DNA from: an uncultured Lewinella sp.
Lineage (GTDB): Bacteria; Bacteroidota; Bacteroidia; Chitinophagales; Saprospiraceae
Direction: 5' to 3'
NCBI GenBank assembly: GCA_913057725.1
Contig: CAJXOS010000001.1
Location: forward strand, 49,828 to 113,827
DNA: 64,000 bases
Each line of letters begins with the position of its first letter. Position 1 is the first letter of the stretch. The notes below the pieces were generated by a model. It ran no database searches and was not told where the DNA came from. It saw only the letters and a list, made by a program, of their open reading frames with translations. Positions 33,620 to 41,702 of the stretch are shown piece after piece. The position numbers and the translations under genes are program-made.

Positions 33620-36508
33620 TTACTGCTTCTTCGACTCTTTCAACTCGATCTTCAAATGCTGTCCGGTATGGCTTTTCTTAGATTTGACTACTTCCTCAGG
33701 AGTACCACTAACAACTAGTGTACCGCCTCGGCGCCCACCTTCAGGCCCCATATCTAGAATGTAATCGGCTACTTTGATGACATCAAGATTGTGCTCAATG
33801 ACAATTACAGTGTTGCCTTTATCCACCAGGCGGTTGAGTACTTTGAGTAAGTATTGGATGTCCTCGAAGTGTAGACCCGTAGTGGGTTCGTCTAGGATGT
33901 AGACAGTATTGCCGGTATCACGCTTTGAAAGCTCCTCGGCAAGTTTTACCCGCTGTGCTTCTCCACCAGAAAGGGTAGTCGCTTGCTGGCCAAGCGTAAT
34001 ATATCCTAGTCCTACTTCAGCAAGCGTCTTGAGTTTGCGATAGATCTTTGGAATGTGCTCAAAGAAAACCACCGCTTCACTAACGGCCATTTCCAGCACG
34101 TCATTAATGGACTTACCCTTATAGAGAATCTCTAAGGTTTCGCGATTGTAGCGACGGCCCAGACAAGTTTCGCACTCGACATAAACGTCAGGTAGGAAGT
34201 TCATTTCAATACGACGCATGCCAGAGCCTTGGCAAGTTTCGCAACGCCCTCCTTTTACATTGAAGGAGAAACGGCCCGGCTTATAACCCCGAATTTTTGC
34301 TTCCGGCAGATTAGAGAATAAACTCCGAATATCAGTGAATACGCCGGTATAGGTAGCCGGATTAGAACGTGGCGTACGGCCAATCGGCGATTGATCAATT
34401 TCAATAACCTTATCCACTTGCGCCAAGCCATCAAAAGACTTGTAGGGCATTGGTGGTTTCAAGCTGCGGTAGAAGTGCTGCCGCAGAATGGGATATAAGG
34501 TTTCGTTGATAAGTGTAGATTTTCCACTACCAGACACCCCCGTCACACAGGTGAATGTGCCTAGTGGGATTTTGATGTCGACATCCTTAAGGTTATTACC
34601 GGATGCGCCTTTAAGTTCCAGGAACTTTCCACTGCCTTTGCGGCGCTCCTTCGGAAGCATGATGTCTTTGCTTCGGCTCAGATAACTGGCGGTAATGGTA
34701 TTTCCTGCGGCAACGATTTCTGCCGGTAAACCTTGCGCAACTAATTCTCCACCCAAGCGTCCTGCTCCAGGGCCAAGGTCAATGAGGAAATCGGAAGCCA
34801 ACATAATGTCGCGGTCGTGCTCCACAACAATTACGGTGTTGCCAATATCTGTCAGTTCTCGTAAGGCTTCAATCAGGCGCTGGTTATCGCGCTGGTGTAG
34901 ACCAATACTAGGTTCGTCGAGGATATAGGTAATACCGGTAAGTTGGGATCCGATCTGGGTAGCCAAACGAATACGTTGTGCTTCTCCACCAGAAAGGGTC
35001 CGACCTGGTCGGTTAAGACTCAGATAGTCTAGTCCCACCTGGAGTAGGAACTCCAAGCGGAAGCGTATTTCTTTAAGAATATCACGAGCAATTAACAGCT
35101 GACGCTCACTCAAGTGTTGGTCGACATTTTGCATCCAATCATTGAGTGCGATCAGGTCCATCTGGGCTAGATCCGCAATATTCTTTTCATTGATCTTGAA
35201 GTGCAATGCTTCTTGACGCAGTCTTTGACCATTACAGGAAGGACAGGTACTGATCGTCATAAAGTCCTCTGCCCAGCGGCGTACCTTCTCTGAGGTAGAG
35301 TTATCGTACCAACGTTTAAGCATTGGGATGATCCCCTCCTTTGCCAGGTTGTAGGAGAAGTCTTGCTTCTTCTTCCGACCACGAACGCGGAAAGAATTAT
35401 CTCCACCCCGAAGGATAATTTTTAAAGCTTCCTCCGGAATCTCCTTAATGGGAGTAGAAAAGGTGAAGTTGTATTTCTTAGCAATCTCTCGAAGCTGCTT
35501 GAAGGTCATATTATCTCTGACCTCACCGAAAGGTGCAATCCCTGCATCATTGATGCTTTTGCTATCGTCAGGAATAACCTTATCGTCGTCTACTCGATTT
35601 ACTACCCCCAATCCTTTACATTCCTGGCAGTAGCCATAAGGAGAGTTAAAGGAGAATGTATTAGGAGATGGTTCTTCGTAAGAAAGACCACTTTCAGCAT
35701 CCATGAGGTTTTTACTGAAAGCCATCACCCGATCATCATCATGGTCGGCGATCATAACCAGGTCATTGCCCATCTTAAGAGCGGTCTGAAGGCTATTGGC
35801 CAGACGCTCTTTGCGGTCATCACTTACCTTAAGTCGGTCTACGACCAACTCAATGTCGTGTACCTTATAACGGTCTACTTGTAAGCCCGGAGTAAGGTCT
35901 GTGATTTCTCCATCGACGCGCATTTTGGTATAACCTTGCTTGCGCATTTGCTCAAAGAGCTCGCGGTAGTGTCCTTTACGACCACGCACTAGGGGAGACA
36001 AAACAGAGATCTTACGATTCTTGAAATCAGTGAAGATCTGATCGAGGATTTGCTCCTCCGTATAGCTCACCATTTTCTTGCCCGTCTCATAGCTGTATGC
36101 CTCGCCAATACGGGCATATAAGAGACGAAGAAAATCGTAAACCTCCGTGACGGTACCCACTGTTGAGCGTGGGTTTCGTCCGGTTGTTTTTTGCTCGATG
36201 CTAATAACTGGGCTCAAGCCAGTAATCTGCTCTACCTCTGGACGCTCCATCTCGCCGATAAATTGGCGCGCGTAGGCAGAGAAAGTTTCCATGTAACGGC
36301 GCTGCCCTTCTGCATAAATAGTATCAAATGCTAAGGACGATTTACCACTACCACTGATACCCGTAATAACAACCAGTTTATTACGGGGAATAGCAACATC
36401 TACGTCTTTCAGGTTGTGCTCACGAGCACCGATAACCTGAATGAAATCTTCATGAAATAGATCGTCAGCCGTACTGACTTCCAATGAAGGGGAAACTGCT
36501 TTGGCCAT
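33620..36508 (-). CDS. uvrA: UvrABC excinuclease subunit A
   Basis: The DNA damage-recognition ATPase of nucleotide excision repair, 962 aa. Two ABC modules are complete. Walker A motifs are GISGSGKSSLAFDT (about 50) and GVSGSGKSTLINET (about 660). Each has an LSGGEAQRIKLA-type signature (LSGGEAQRIRLATQIGS; LSGGEAQRVKLAEELS) and a Walker B (TYILDEPSIGLH; VYILDEPTTGLHFED). Zinc-binding CxxC pairs are seen at CQECKG, CPSCNG, CETCQG and CETCLG. It ends in the usual VIKVADYILDMGPEGG region and a short charged tail. uvrB and uvrC are not in the window. It is a single-gene unit. Confidence 0.97.
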   Translation of the reverse strand: MAKAVSPSLEVSTADDLFHEDFIQVIGAREHNLKDVDVAIPRNKLVVITGISGSGKSSLAFDTIYAEGQRRYMETFSAYARQFIGEMERPEVEQITGLSPVISIEQKTTGRNPRSTVGTVTEVYDFLRLLYARIGEAYSYETGKKMVSYTEEQILDQIFTDFKNRKISVLSPLVRGRKGHYRELFEQMRKQGYTKMRVDGEITDLTPGLQVDRYKVHDIELVVDRLKVSDDRKERLANSLQTALKMGNDLVMIADHDDDRVMAFSKNLMDAESGLSYEEPSPNTFSFNSPYGYCQECKGLGVVNRVDDDKVIPDDSKSINDAGIAPFGEVRDNMTFKQLREIAKKYNFTFSTPIKEIPEEALKIILRGGDNSFRVRGRKKKQDFSYNLAKEGIIPMLKRWYDNSTSEKVRRWAEDFMTISTCPSCNGQRLRQEALHFKINEKNIADLAQMDLIALNDWMQNVDQHLSERQLLIARDILKEIRFRLEFLLQVGLDYLSLNRPGRTLSGGEAQRIRLATQIGSQLTGITYILDEPSIGLHQRDNQRLIEALRELTDIGNTVIVVEHDRDIMLASDFLIDLGPGAGRLGGELVAQGLPAEIVAAGNTITASYLSRSKDIMLPKERRKGSGKFLELKGASGNNLKDVDIKIPLGTFTCVTGVSGSGKSTLINETLYPILRQHFYRSLKPPMPYKSFDGLAQVDKVIEIDQSPIGRTPRSNPATYTGVFTDIRSLFSNLPEAKIRGYKPGRFSFNVKGGRCETCQGSGMRRIEMNFLPDVYVECETCLGRRYNRETLEILYKGKSINDVLEMAVSEAVVFFEHIPKIYRKLKTLAEVGLGYITLGQQATTLSGGEAQRVKLAEELSKRDTGNTVYILDEPTTGLHFEDIQYLLKVLNRLVDKGNTVIVIEHNLDVIKVADYILDMGPEGGRRGGTLVVSGTPEEVVKSKKSHTGQHLKIELKESKKQ

Positions 36509-36647
36509 GTTTTCGGAGCTTCAAATAATGAGCCCTGCTGTTTTTTGGGAACTGTAAATACTATCCAAACCCGGATTGGTACATTACGGTTCTAGGAAAC
36601 CGCTAAATTAGTGATATTATTTGGAGTAAATAAGTTCCAGTTAGATT

Positions 36648-36767
36648 ATGGTACCAGAAAGCATGCAATTAGGAGATACGGAAACTATTATCCTTTCGAT
36701 CGTTATTGTGATCCTACTAATTGGACTCCTCGTTTTAAGAAGCCAGAATAATCAAAGGAAGTTTTAG
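36648..36767 (+). CDS. Possible 39-aa single-pass membrane protein
   Basis: The open frame from ATG 36648 encodes MVPESMQLGD, then a hydrophobic helix (TETIILSIVIVILLIGLLVL), then a short basic tail ending NNQRKF and TAG. An acidic N-terminus, one helix and a basic C-terminus make a plausible small membrane peptide. It stands alone in the 379-bp gap between uvrA and the glycosidase, with no perfect -7 box or recognisable homologue. Only the composition supports it. Confidence 0.4.
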   Translation: MVPESMQLGDTETIILSIVIVILLIGLLVLRSQNNQRKF

Positions 36768-36832
36768 GGTGCTCTTTTATATCTAAAAAGCGCTGTTCTA
36801 TACTGATTAGAATACTATAAGAGATGTTGTTT

Positions 36833-36868
36833 TTCCTAGCTCCTGGTAATAGCTACAAGAGCTAGGAA
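36833..36868. repeat. Inverted repeat downstream of the glycosidase gene
   Basis: TTCCTAGCTC (36833-36842) and GAGCTAGGAA (36859-36868) are perfect 10-bp arms with a 16-nt loop, 20 bp past the glycosidase stop codon. No T-run follows on either strand, so it may protect the 3' end of the mRNA rather than terminate it. Confidence 0.45.
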
Positions 36869-36887
36869 GGACAACGGATAATGCTAC

Positions 36888-38273
36888 TTATTGAATGTAC
36901 TCCTTGTAGATAGCAACGGGCACCAGTGCCGTCCATCCGCAGAAGTCTTTTTTAGATGGCATTCCATAGGCCACAAGATCGGGAGCATAGTTTTCCCAAA
37001 ATGTTCCGGTAGCCTCAAACACCTCTGCTACGCTTGCATACACTTTAGCGGCTAAATGCCGGGCCAGGTCTTCTTGCCCATTAGCCGAAAGGCCTTTGAG
37101 GACCATATAAACAGTAGGTGCCCAGACGCCGCCTAACCAATAATCACCCCAACCTACATAATCAGGGTCGGAAGCAGAAAGTGCTGGTAGTGGTGTCCTA
37201 CGGTAGAATTCATTAGGATCGGAAAGATGGCTGATAAACTGCTCTAAACGATCCTCTGGCACAACTTCACCCAGTAGTGCCCAGTACATTCCGATATGTC
37301 TTCTAGGAATACGTTCGCCAAAGCCTAGGTCGTAGTAGAATCCATCACTATCGTCCCATGCCAGAGTATTCAATGCAGTTTTTACTTTGCCATGGATTTC
37401 TTCGTAGCGGGCAACGTCCTGCTCTTCTCCAATTAAATTAGCAATACGCTTCAAGTTGACTGCGTAGAGCGCCATTTGCGAACTGAAATCGACTTGGCGG
37501 CCTTGCACATTCCAAACGCCATTGCGAGTTCGGACATATTCTCTGACGAAGAAATTAAGTTTTTCTTCATCGGTGGTTTTGAGTTTTGCGAGTTCGAGGC
37601 CTAGTTCATGCTGCGACCATTTATTACCCTCTGTAGGTTCCCAATCATGTGGCTCCCGAGGAATGTTGTCCATTCCCAATCCCATAGTATCACCATAGAA
37701 GAGGTCATCCTCCATCATATAAGTGGTGACGTGGAATTCGAAATTCTTCTTCAAGTATGGGTATACCTGCTTGAGGCGGTCCAAGTCTTTACTGACTTCG
37801 AAAATTTCCAGTTCGGCGAAGGCCAATAAAGGCGGGTTAATCGATACGGGGTGAGTTTTAGGCCATAATGGCTCACCGCTACCGCGATATTCTCGACAGA
37901 TAAAACCATCCTCTTCCATTCTGCCATAGAAATTATCGAGCGCCTGATATACCGGCAGTTCATCCAAGTGATACTTGCAGTAACAACACATCATACAAGT
38001 ATCCCACAGGAATATATTCTCATTGAAAGCGGCATCAATAAACGGGGCCTTAAAGAAGGCCTCGGTATCACCCCCTCGAATTTTCATTTTCGTGAGCTCA
38101 ATAGCCTTTTTATACATGGCCTCGGAAAGCTCTTTACTAACTGTTGGATTGTCTGGAGTTGCTGTTTGCTCTGGAGTTTGTTCTTCTTGTTCGGTACAAC
38201 TATTTAGAACCGCAGCACTGCTAATAATCCCGGCCGAGAGGGCCACATTTCTTGTGAAGTCTCTTCTATTCAT
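36888..38273 (-). CDS. Tat-type lipoprotein glycoside hydrolase (MGH1/GH63-like alpha-glucosidase fold)
   Basis: An (alpha/alpha)6-barrel glycosidase of 461 aa. The N-terminus has a twin-arginine signal (MNRRDFTRNVALSAG) and a lipobox LNSC with Cys26, so it is likely a folded lipoprotein exported by Tat. The catalytic part (about 60-455) shows LWDTCMMCCYC, GMDNIPREPHDW (the WDDS-like acidic site of trehalase/GH63 relatives), LNTLAWDDSDGFYYD, DYVGWGDYWLGGVWAPTVYMV and GTFWENYAPD. The substrate is probably an alpha-linked glucoside or trehalose-like sugar; the exact one is unknown. It is divergent from an outer-membrane barrel gene with an operator-like palindrome in between. Confidence 0.8.
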   Translation of the reverse strand: MNRRDFTRNVALSAGIISSAAVLNSCTEQEEQTPEQTATPDNPTVSKELSEAMYKKAIELTKMKIRGGDTEAFFKAPFIDAAFNENIFLWDTCMMCCYCKYHLDELPVYQALDNFYGRMEEDGFICREYRGSGEPLWPKTHPVSINPPLLAFAELEIFEVSKDLDRLKQVYPYLKKNFEFHVTTYMMEDDLFYGDTMGLGMDNIPREPHDWEPTEGNKWSQHELGLELAKLKTTDEEKLNFFVREYVRTRNGVWNVQGRQVDFSSQMALYAVNLKRIANLIGEEQDVARYEEIHGKVKTALNTLAWDDSDGFYYDLGFGERIPRRHIGMYWALLGEVVPEDRLEQFISHLSDPNEFYRRTPLPALSASDPDYVGWGDYWLGGVWAPTVYMVLKGLSANGQEDLARHLAAKVYASVAEVFEATGTFWENYAPDLVAYGMPSKKDFCGWTALVPVAIYKEYIQ

Positions 38274-38383
38274 GATGTCGCTTTAATTGGAATAAATAGG
38301 CTGAAGATTGAATAACCTACCTCTAAGAAAACTAAGTTACAGAATAAGGCAGGAAAAGGCTTTCCCTCAACCATTTCTATACA

Positions 38384-38399
38384 CTTACTTTCAAGTAAG
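38384..38399. promoter_or_regulatory. Operator-like palindrome CTTACTT-TC-AAGTAAG
   Basis: A perfect 7-bp inverted repeat with a 2-bp centre, in the 263-bp region between the divergent glycosidase and barrel genes (110 bp and 137 bp from their starts). No regulator is identified. Confidence 0.4.
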
Positions 38400-38536
38400 C
38401 TACCTGCGAAAAGCAAGTGCGAAGCGATGAGTGTGTAATGTTGCCTAGGATGATTTGCTTTACCCCTTGGTGCCAACAAGCGGATAGTTGTGGTGTTATA
38501 TCTTAGACATCATTTATAAAGTAAAACCCTCTTTCG

Positions 38537-39628
38537 ATGACAAAGCGCTTTACAATCTCTTTCCTTCTTATTGCTCTCTTTTCTATAACTGCTCTCCATG
38601 CCCAGTTAACGCAAGAGACCCGATTCCTCGGAACGGCAGGTGGTGCAGGAAATACTTTCTTTCGCACTCCTCTAGGGGTTTATGGTGGATTGGCCGAGCT
38701 CTCAGCAGGTTTCGGTGATAATAACTTCATGGCTTTAAGAGTATCACCTGATCTCGGCTATTTTCTATCGGATAATGTGATGGTAGGGAGTACCGTTACG
38801 CTTAGTGTCGTGACCAATTTTGATGACTCCTTTAGCTTTGTTGGGGCCATTCCTTTTTTGCGCTACTACTTTAACCCAACGGCAGCTAATACGTACTTCT
38901 ATGGCCAGGCACAAGCTGGTTTTGTGCTTTCCCTGGACGAGTCTGATTTCAATTCTTATCCATTTAATGTGGGAGGTGGAGTTACACATATGTTGGCTCC
39001 CGGAGTAGGTCTAGATGGTTTCTTGCAACTAAGAGACTTTGACCTAGGAAGTGATGGTGGAGCTTCTTTAGCCTTAGGCGCGGCACTTAATATCTTTTTG
39101 GATGAGGATCAGTATAGCAACCGAAGTAGTGGAACTGCTAACTTACAGACAGGCTCTTTGATGATTGGTGGAACAGGAGGGGTGATCAACCTGTCAGTTA
39201 GTGATAATACTTCTACAGCAATTGCTTTAGAGCCACAGTTGATGTATTTCGTGACCCCGCAACTAGCTGTCGGAGGCGGCTTATTGATTGAGTTCGTCAA
39301 TACTGATTTTGCCTTTGGTACCATCAATAGTACTACGCTCGGCTTAAGTCCGCAGGTTCGTTACTACTTTGCCGAAGGAGGGCACCGCTTATGGTTTCTT
39401 ACCGGAGGAATTGACTTTAATTACCGACGCATAGACAACGACTTTGCACCAGGCAGTGCCGATAATGAAACTACTGCCAACTTCGCCGTTGGAGCAGGTT
39501 TAAACAGTTTTATTAGCCAGAACGTTGCTTTAGAATTAGGTCCAAGCCTACGTATAGATCCTGATTTTGATCTTGTTCGCTTGGGAGTAGACCTCGGTGT
39601 GCAAATTTTCTTGAACACCGCTAAATAA
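38537..39628 (+). CDS. Outer membrane beta-barrel protein
   Basis: A 363-aa exported protein (signal peptide MTKRFTISFLLIALFSITALHAQ). The remainder alternates polar and hydrophobic residues in short beta strands with aromatic ends. It has two related halves, each with VMVGSTVTLSV / LAVGGGLLIEF and FLRYYFNPTAANTYFYGQAQ / SPQVRYYFAEGGHRLWFLTGG segments. It ends ELGPSLRIDPDFDLVRLGVDLGVQIFLN, consistent with a barrel-type C-terminus. I place it in the outer membrane, with function unknown. Confidence 0.75.
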   Translation: MTKRFTISFLLIALFSITALHAQLTQETRFLGTAGGAGNTFFRTPLGVYGGLAELSAGFGDNNFMALRVSPDLGYFLSDNVMVGSTVTLSVVTNFDDSFSFVGAIPFLRYYFNPTAANTYFYGQAQAGFVLSLDESDFNSYPFNVGGGVTHMLAPGVGLDGFLQLRDFDLGSDGGASLALGAALNIFLDEDQYSNRSSGTANLQTGSLMIGGTGGVINLSVSDNTSTAIALEPQLMYFVTPQLAVGGGLLIEFVNTDFAFGTINSTTLGLSPQVRYYFAEGGHRLWFLTGGIDFNYRRIDNDFAPGSADNETTANFAVGAGLNSFISQNVALELGPSLRIDPDFDLVRLGVDLGVQIFLNTAK

Positions 39629-39642
39629 GAAACAATAGCATG

Positions 39643-39677
39643 GAGTTAGCTAAAGTGGTAAAACCTTTAGCTAACTC
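39643..39677 (+). terminator. Strong hairpin after the barrel gene
   Basis: A perfect 13-bp stem GAGTTAGCTAAAG (39643-39655) / CTTTAGCTAACTC (39665-39677) with a 9-nt loop, beginning 14 nt after the barrel stop codon. There is no U-run, so it may act as an attenuating or 3'-protective hairpin. Its presence argues that the DUF2237 gene starts downstream at ATG 39703, not inside it at 39640. Confidence 0.5.
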
Positions 39678-39702
39678 TACTGCACAAAGCTCGATTTGTA
39701 AG

Positions 39703-40068
39703 ATGCCTAAAAATGTCTTTGGCGAAACGCTCATTCCTTGTTGTTATGAACCGCTTACGGGCTTCTACCGGGATGGCTATTGCCGTACAGATGTTTATGA
39801 TAGCGGTCGACATGTGGTCTGCGCGATAATGACAGAAGAGTTTCTGACCTTTACCAAATCGCGCGGTAATGACCTCAGTACACCGCTACCACAATATCAA
39901 TTTCCGGGTTTAAAACCTGGAGATAAATGGTGTTTGTGCGCACTTCGCTGGCGCGAGGCTTATGAGCACGGAGTAGCACCCATGGTGCTGCTTGAGGCTT
40001 GTGCAGAAGAAGCTTTACAATACGTTGAACTAGGAGCCTTAGTAGAACATGCCTACAAAGAACAATAA
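39703..40068 (+). CDS. DUF2237 family protein
   Basis: A small cytoplasmic protein of 121 aa in the conserved DUF2237 family, of unknown function. The signature is nearly complete: NVFGETLIPCCYEPLTGFYR, CRTDVYDSGRHVVCAIMTEEFL, SRGNDLSTPLPQY, and FPGLKPGDKWCLCALRW. Several Cys residues are conserved. The longer frame from 39640 adds 21 residues that are encoded by the hairpin at 39643-39677 and match nothing, so ATG 39703 was chosen. The end overlaps the SelO start by 20 nt, which suggests co-expression. Confidence 0.85.
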   Translation: MPKNVFGETLIPCCYEPLTGFYRDGYCRTDVYDSGRHVVCAIMTEEFLTFTKSRGNDLSTPLPQYQFPGLKPGDKWCLCALRWREAYEHGVAPMVLLEACAEEALQYVELGALVEHAYKEQ

Positions 40069-41506
40069 GCAAGACTGGAACTGGCAGAATTCTTATTTGC
40101 AACTGCCAGATAAGCTTTACAGCAAACAAGCTCCGGCTCCCGTACCAGAGCCTTCCCTCCTTTATTGGAACGAGGCTTTAGCTGAACAATTGGGATTAGC
40201 ATTTCTAACTGGTAATGAGGAGCGGCTTGCTGAGTTCTTTTCTGGTAACACCGTACCTCCTGGGGCAGAACCCTTAGCACAGGCTTACGCAGGGCACCAA
40301 TTTGGTGGCTTCAATATCCTCGGTGATGGGCGAGCGATACTACTGGGTGAACAAATAAACCCAGAAGGGAAACGCTTTGATATTCAACTCAAAGGATCAG
40401 GGCAGACGCCTTACTCCCGCCGAGGTGATGGCCGTGCTACGCTGAGCTCTATGCTACGAGAGTATCTGATTAGTGAAGCTATGTACCATCTGGGCATTCC
40501 TACTACTCGAAGTTTAGCGGTGGTCGGGACGGGCCAAACGGTATATCGGCAAAAGGTTAATCAAGGCGCAGTACTTACCCGAATTGCTAGTAGCCATATT
40601 CGCGTGGGTACGTTTGAATATGTTCGCCAATATGGCACGATCGAAGAAATAGAGGCATTTGTACAGTACGTCATCAAGAGACACTATCCAGAGTTGGAAT
40701 CGGCAGACAACAAAGCTCTAGCCCTACTTGAAGCAGTGATGGATAAGCAGATTGAGTTGGTTGTGGAGTGGATGCGAGTAGGGTTTATCCATGGCGTAAT
40801 GAATACTGATAATGTGAGCATTGCTGGAGAGACCATCGATTATGGTCCTTGCGCTTTTATGAATGCTTATGATCCACGTACGGTTTTTAGCTCCATTGAT
40901 CGCCATGGTCGATATGCGTTTGGTAACCAGCCCAATATTACGCATTGGAATATGGCCGTTTTCGCGGGCACCTTACTCCCCTTGATCGCTGAGCAAGAAG
41001 AGGTAGCTACTGAACAAGCTCGCGCCGTATTGGATGATTTTCCACGGCGCTTTGCCCAGAAGTGGTACCAGATGATGTTCCGCAAGTTGGGTATTGTAAA
41101 ACCAGAACGTACAGATGCAGCCTTGGTAGATGAGTTGTTGGAATTAATGGAACGGCATCAAGCAGATTATACCAATGTTTTTGCTGGTCTTCGTAATGGC
41201 CAGTTGCAAGAAGAAGCATTGAACGCTAGTTTCGAGTTTCAGGATTGGCATGCGCGTTGGAAGAAACGTTTTGAGGTCATGCCAACGGAGGCCAACACGC
41301 TAATGGTACAAAGCAATCCGGTAATCATCGCTCGCAATCATTTAGTAGAGGAAGTCCTTCAGGCGGCTGAAGCTTCAAATTATCAGCCCCTCAATGATTT
41401 CTTGAAACAGCTCTCAAAACCATATGCCAGTGGCGATGATGCACCGGAGTTACAGCTTGTACCTTCTGATTTCGACTCTCAATACCAGACGTTTTGCGGT
41501 ACATAA
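40049..41506 (+). CDS. selO: Protein adenylyltransferase SelO (YdiU/UPF0061)
   Basis: A pseudokinase-fold enzyme that transfers AMP to Ser, Thr or Tyr of proteins in oxidative-stress response. The 485-aa protein carries the conserved blocks AYAGHQFGGFNILGDGRAILLGE, the nucleotide-binding segment QLKGSGQTPYSRRGDGRATL (residues about 112-131), REYLISEAMYHLGIPTTRSL, and the catalytic-loop region GFIHGVMNTDNVSIAGETIDYGPCAFM with the metal-binding Asn and Asp. The length and motifs match the family. The final residues lack the C-terminal CxxC-type Sec/Cys motif in the form I would expect; the end reads YQTFCGT with a single Cys. It overlaps DUF2237 by 20 nt. Confidence 0.93.
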   Translation: MPTKNNKQDWNWQNSYLQLPDKLYSKQAPAPVPEPSLLYWNEALAEQLGLAFLTGNEERLAEFFSGNTVPPGAEPLAQAYAGHQFGGFNILGDGRAILLGEQINPEGKRFDIQLKGSGQTPYSRRGDGRATLSSMLREYLISEAMYHLGIPTTRSLAVVGTGQTVYRQKVNQGAVLTRIASSHIRVGTFEYVRQYGTIEEIEAFVQYVIKRHYPELESADNKALALLEAVMDKQIELVVEWMRVGFIHGVMNTDNVSIAGETIDYGPCAFMNAYDPRTVFSSIDRHGRYAFGNQPNITHWNMAVFAGTLLPLIAEQEEVATEQARAVLDDFPRRFAQKWYQMMFRKLGIVKPERTDAALVDELLELMERHQADYTNVFAGLRNGQLQEEALNASFEFQDWHARWKKRFEVMPTEANTLMVQSNPVIIARNHLVEEVLQAAEASNYQPLNDFLKQLSKPYASGDDAPELQLVPSDFDSQYQTFCGT

Positions 41507-41589
41507 GCTGCTAGGCGTAGGTTTTTTCTCTTCCAGATTATTTCTTTTGAACGATCGCTATTTACCGGTGTATCAGGGATTAATTAATC

Positions 41590-41626
41590 GGCTTTAAGCA
41601 ATAATTAACAGAAAGCCCGTTTTTTT
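41590..41626 (+). terminator. Probable terminator after selO
   Basis: GGCTTT (41590-41595) pairs with AAAGCC (41612-41617); after CG comes a run of seven T (41620-41626). The stem is short and the loop is 16 nt, so this is a moderate call. Confidence 0.45.
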
Positions 41627-41702
41627 AATATCCCCGAAACATCCTTACGCGCGATTCTTTCGTCTATTTGTATGAAAGAAAGTTCGTACCACGATCAGAC
41701 TA

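Noticed and set aside
36833..36868. Inverted repeat downstream of the glycosidase gene as an intrinsic terminator
   Set aside because: No run of T follows the stem on either strand, so it is listed only as a repeat.
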